In this document: positions 6,364 through 6,566 of the stretch, piece by piece
Layout: each line of letters begins with the position of its first letter
Position numbering within the stretch: position 1 is the stretch's first letter
Assembly: GCA_012961925.1 (NCBI GenBank)
Contig: DTYK01000107.1
Location: forward strand, 1-6,566
Source of the DNA: Candidatus Latescibacterota bacterium
GTDB taxonomy: Bacteria > Latescibacterota > MVCY01 > DTYK01
DNA length: 6,566 bases
Reading direction: 5' to 3'
The notes under the pieces: generated by a model
The model's input: only the letters and a program-made list of their open reading frames with translations
What the model was told of the DNA's origin: nothing
Database searches by the model: none
Made by a program: the position numbers and the translations under genes

Positions 6364-6566
6364 TGTAGAGGCCCGTGATCCGGCTTCTGAGGTGACAAGG
6401 ATGTTTCTGCAAGTGGCCTCTTCCCTGCACTCAGAGTTGAATGCCCTCTGTACCTTCTTTATCTGTGGGCAGACGTTTCTCCAGCACCTACGGACGCAAT
6501 CATAAGGATTATCAGCCTGTGCCCTTCGAGGTACAGCCCTTCTGGTATCGACTGCAGGGTTTCCCA
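6335..6566 (+). pseudogene. Polysaccharide deacetylase-like gene, internally deleted and frameshifted, cut by window end
   Basis: From GTG 6335 (AGGGG at 6324-6328, 6 nt spacing) the frame reads ESRFLIGYDVEARDP, then FLQVASSLHSELNA and CTFFICGQTF. This matches the start of NodB-type polysaccharide deacetylases of the FLIGYD(V/I)E subgroup, with the first metal/catalytic-motif aspartate in GYD and the TFF strand. The frame then meets TAA at 6503-6505. In the next frame, from about 6477 to the window edge, the sequence reads SSTYGRNHKDYQPVPFEVQP and on to FWYRLQGFP, which resembles a segment well downstream in the same subgroup. The central part with the HxxxH metal-binding motif is absent. The gene therefore looks to have lost a few hundred bases out of frame and should not encode an active enzyme. 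The family call rests on recognised sequence patterns; the deletion is inferred. The true 3' end lies beyond the window. Confidence 0.6.

Noticed and set aside
1..6566. CRISPR array, tRNA, rRNA, insertion sequence or attachment site
   Set aside because: I saw no regularly spaced repeats, cloverleaf-like segments, transposase motifs or terminal inverted repeats by eye on either strand.

Overview
This is a bacterial window with short intergenic gaps and every supportable gene on the + strand. Frequent AGG/AGA (Arg) and ATA (Ile) codons, strong Shine-Dalgarno sites (AGGAGG type) and mixed-family carbohydrate genes suggest an uncultured or thermophile-like lineage. This is a weak inference from codon style, and I cannot name a phylum.

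Positions 1-2945 hold the inner-membrane and ATPase parts of a CUT1-type carbohydrate ABC importer: a MalF-like permease (TTG start at 19), a MalG-like permease (944) and a MalK/UgpC/MsmX-like ATPase (1839). The solute-binding protein is not in view and probably lies just upstream. An AraC-family regulator with an N-terminal cupin-like domain follows (3005-3937). A 44-codon open frame encoding one hydrophobic helix overlaps its stop codon (3934-4068). The rest of the only sizeable gap (4069-4192) is AT-rich in part and could carry a promoter, but nothing there is convincing.

Positions 4193-5455 encode an apparently intact DegT/DnrJ/EryC1/StrS-family PLP aminotransferase. It is followed by a 249-aa protein (5528-6277). 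The two ends of that protein look like the N- and C-termini of a much larger GH127/beta-L-arabinofuranosidase-like family, joined directly with the catalytic middle missing. From 6335 to the window edge there is a polysaccharide-deacetylase-like gene. Its N-terminal motif-1 region and a later C-terminal segment lie in different frames, again with the middle missing.

As a system, the genes suggest a sugar-responsive locus that imports an oligosaccharide or glycoside (ABC importer), senses it (AraC), and processes or makes an amino- or modified sugar (aminotransferase, glycosidase-like and deacetylase-like proteins). The substrate cannot be read from the sequence. The most striking observation is that two consecutive genes both keep their ends but lack their centres. 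This is either genuine gene decay or an assembly collapse, and it should be settled before any new function is claimed.
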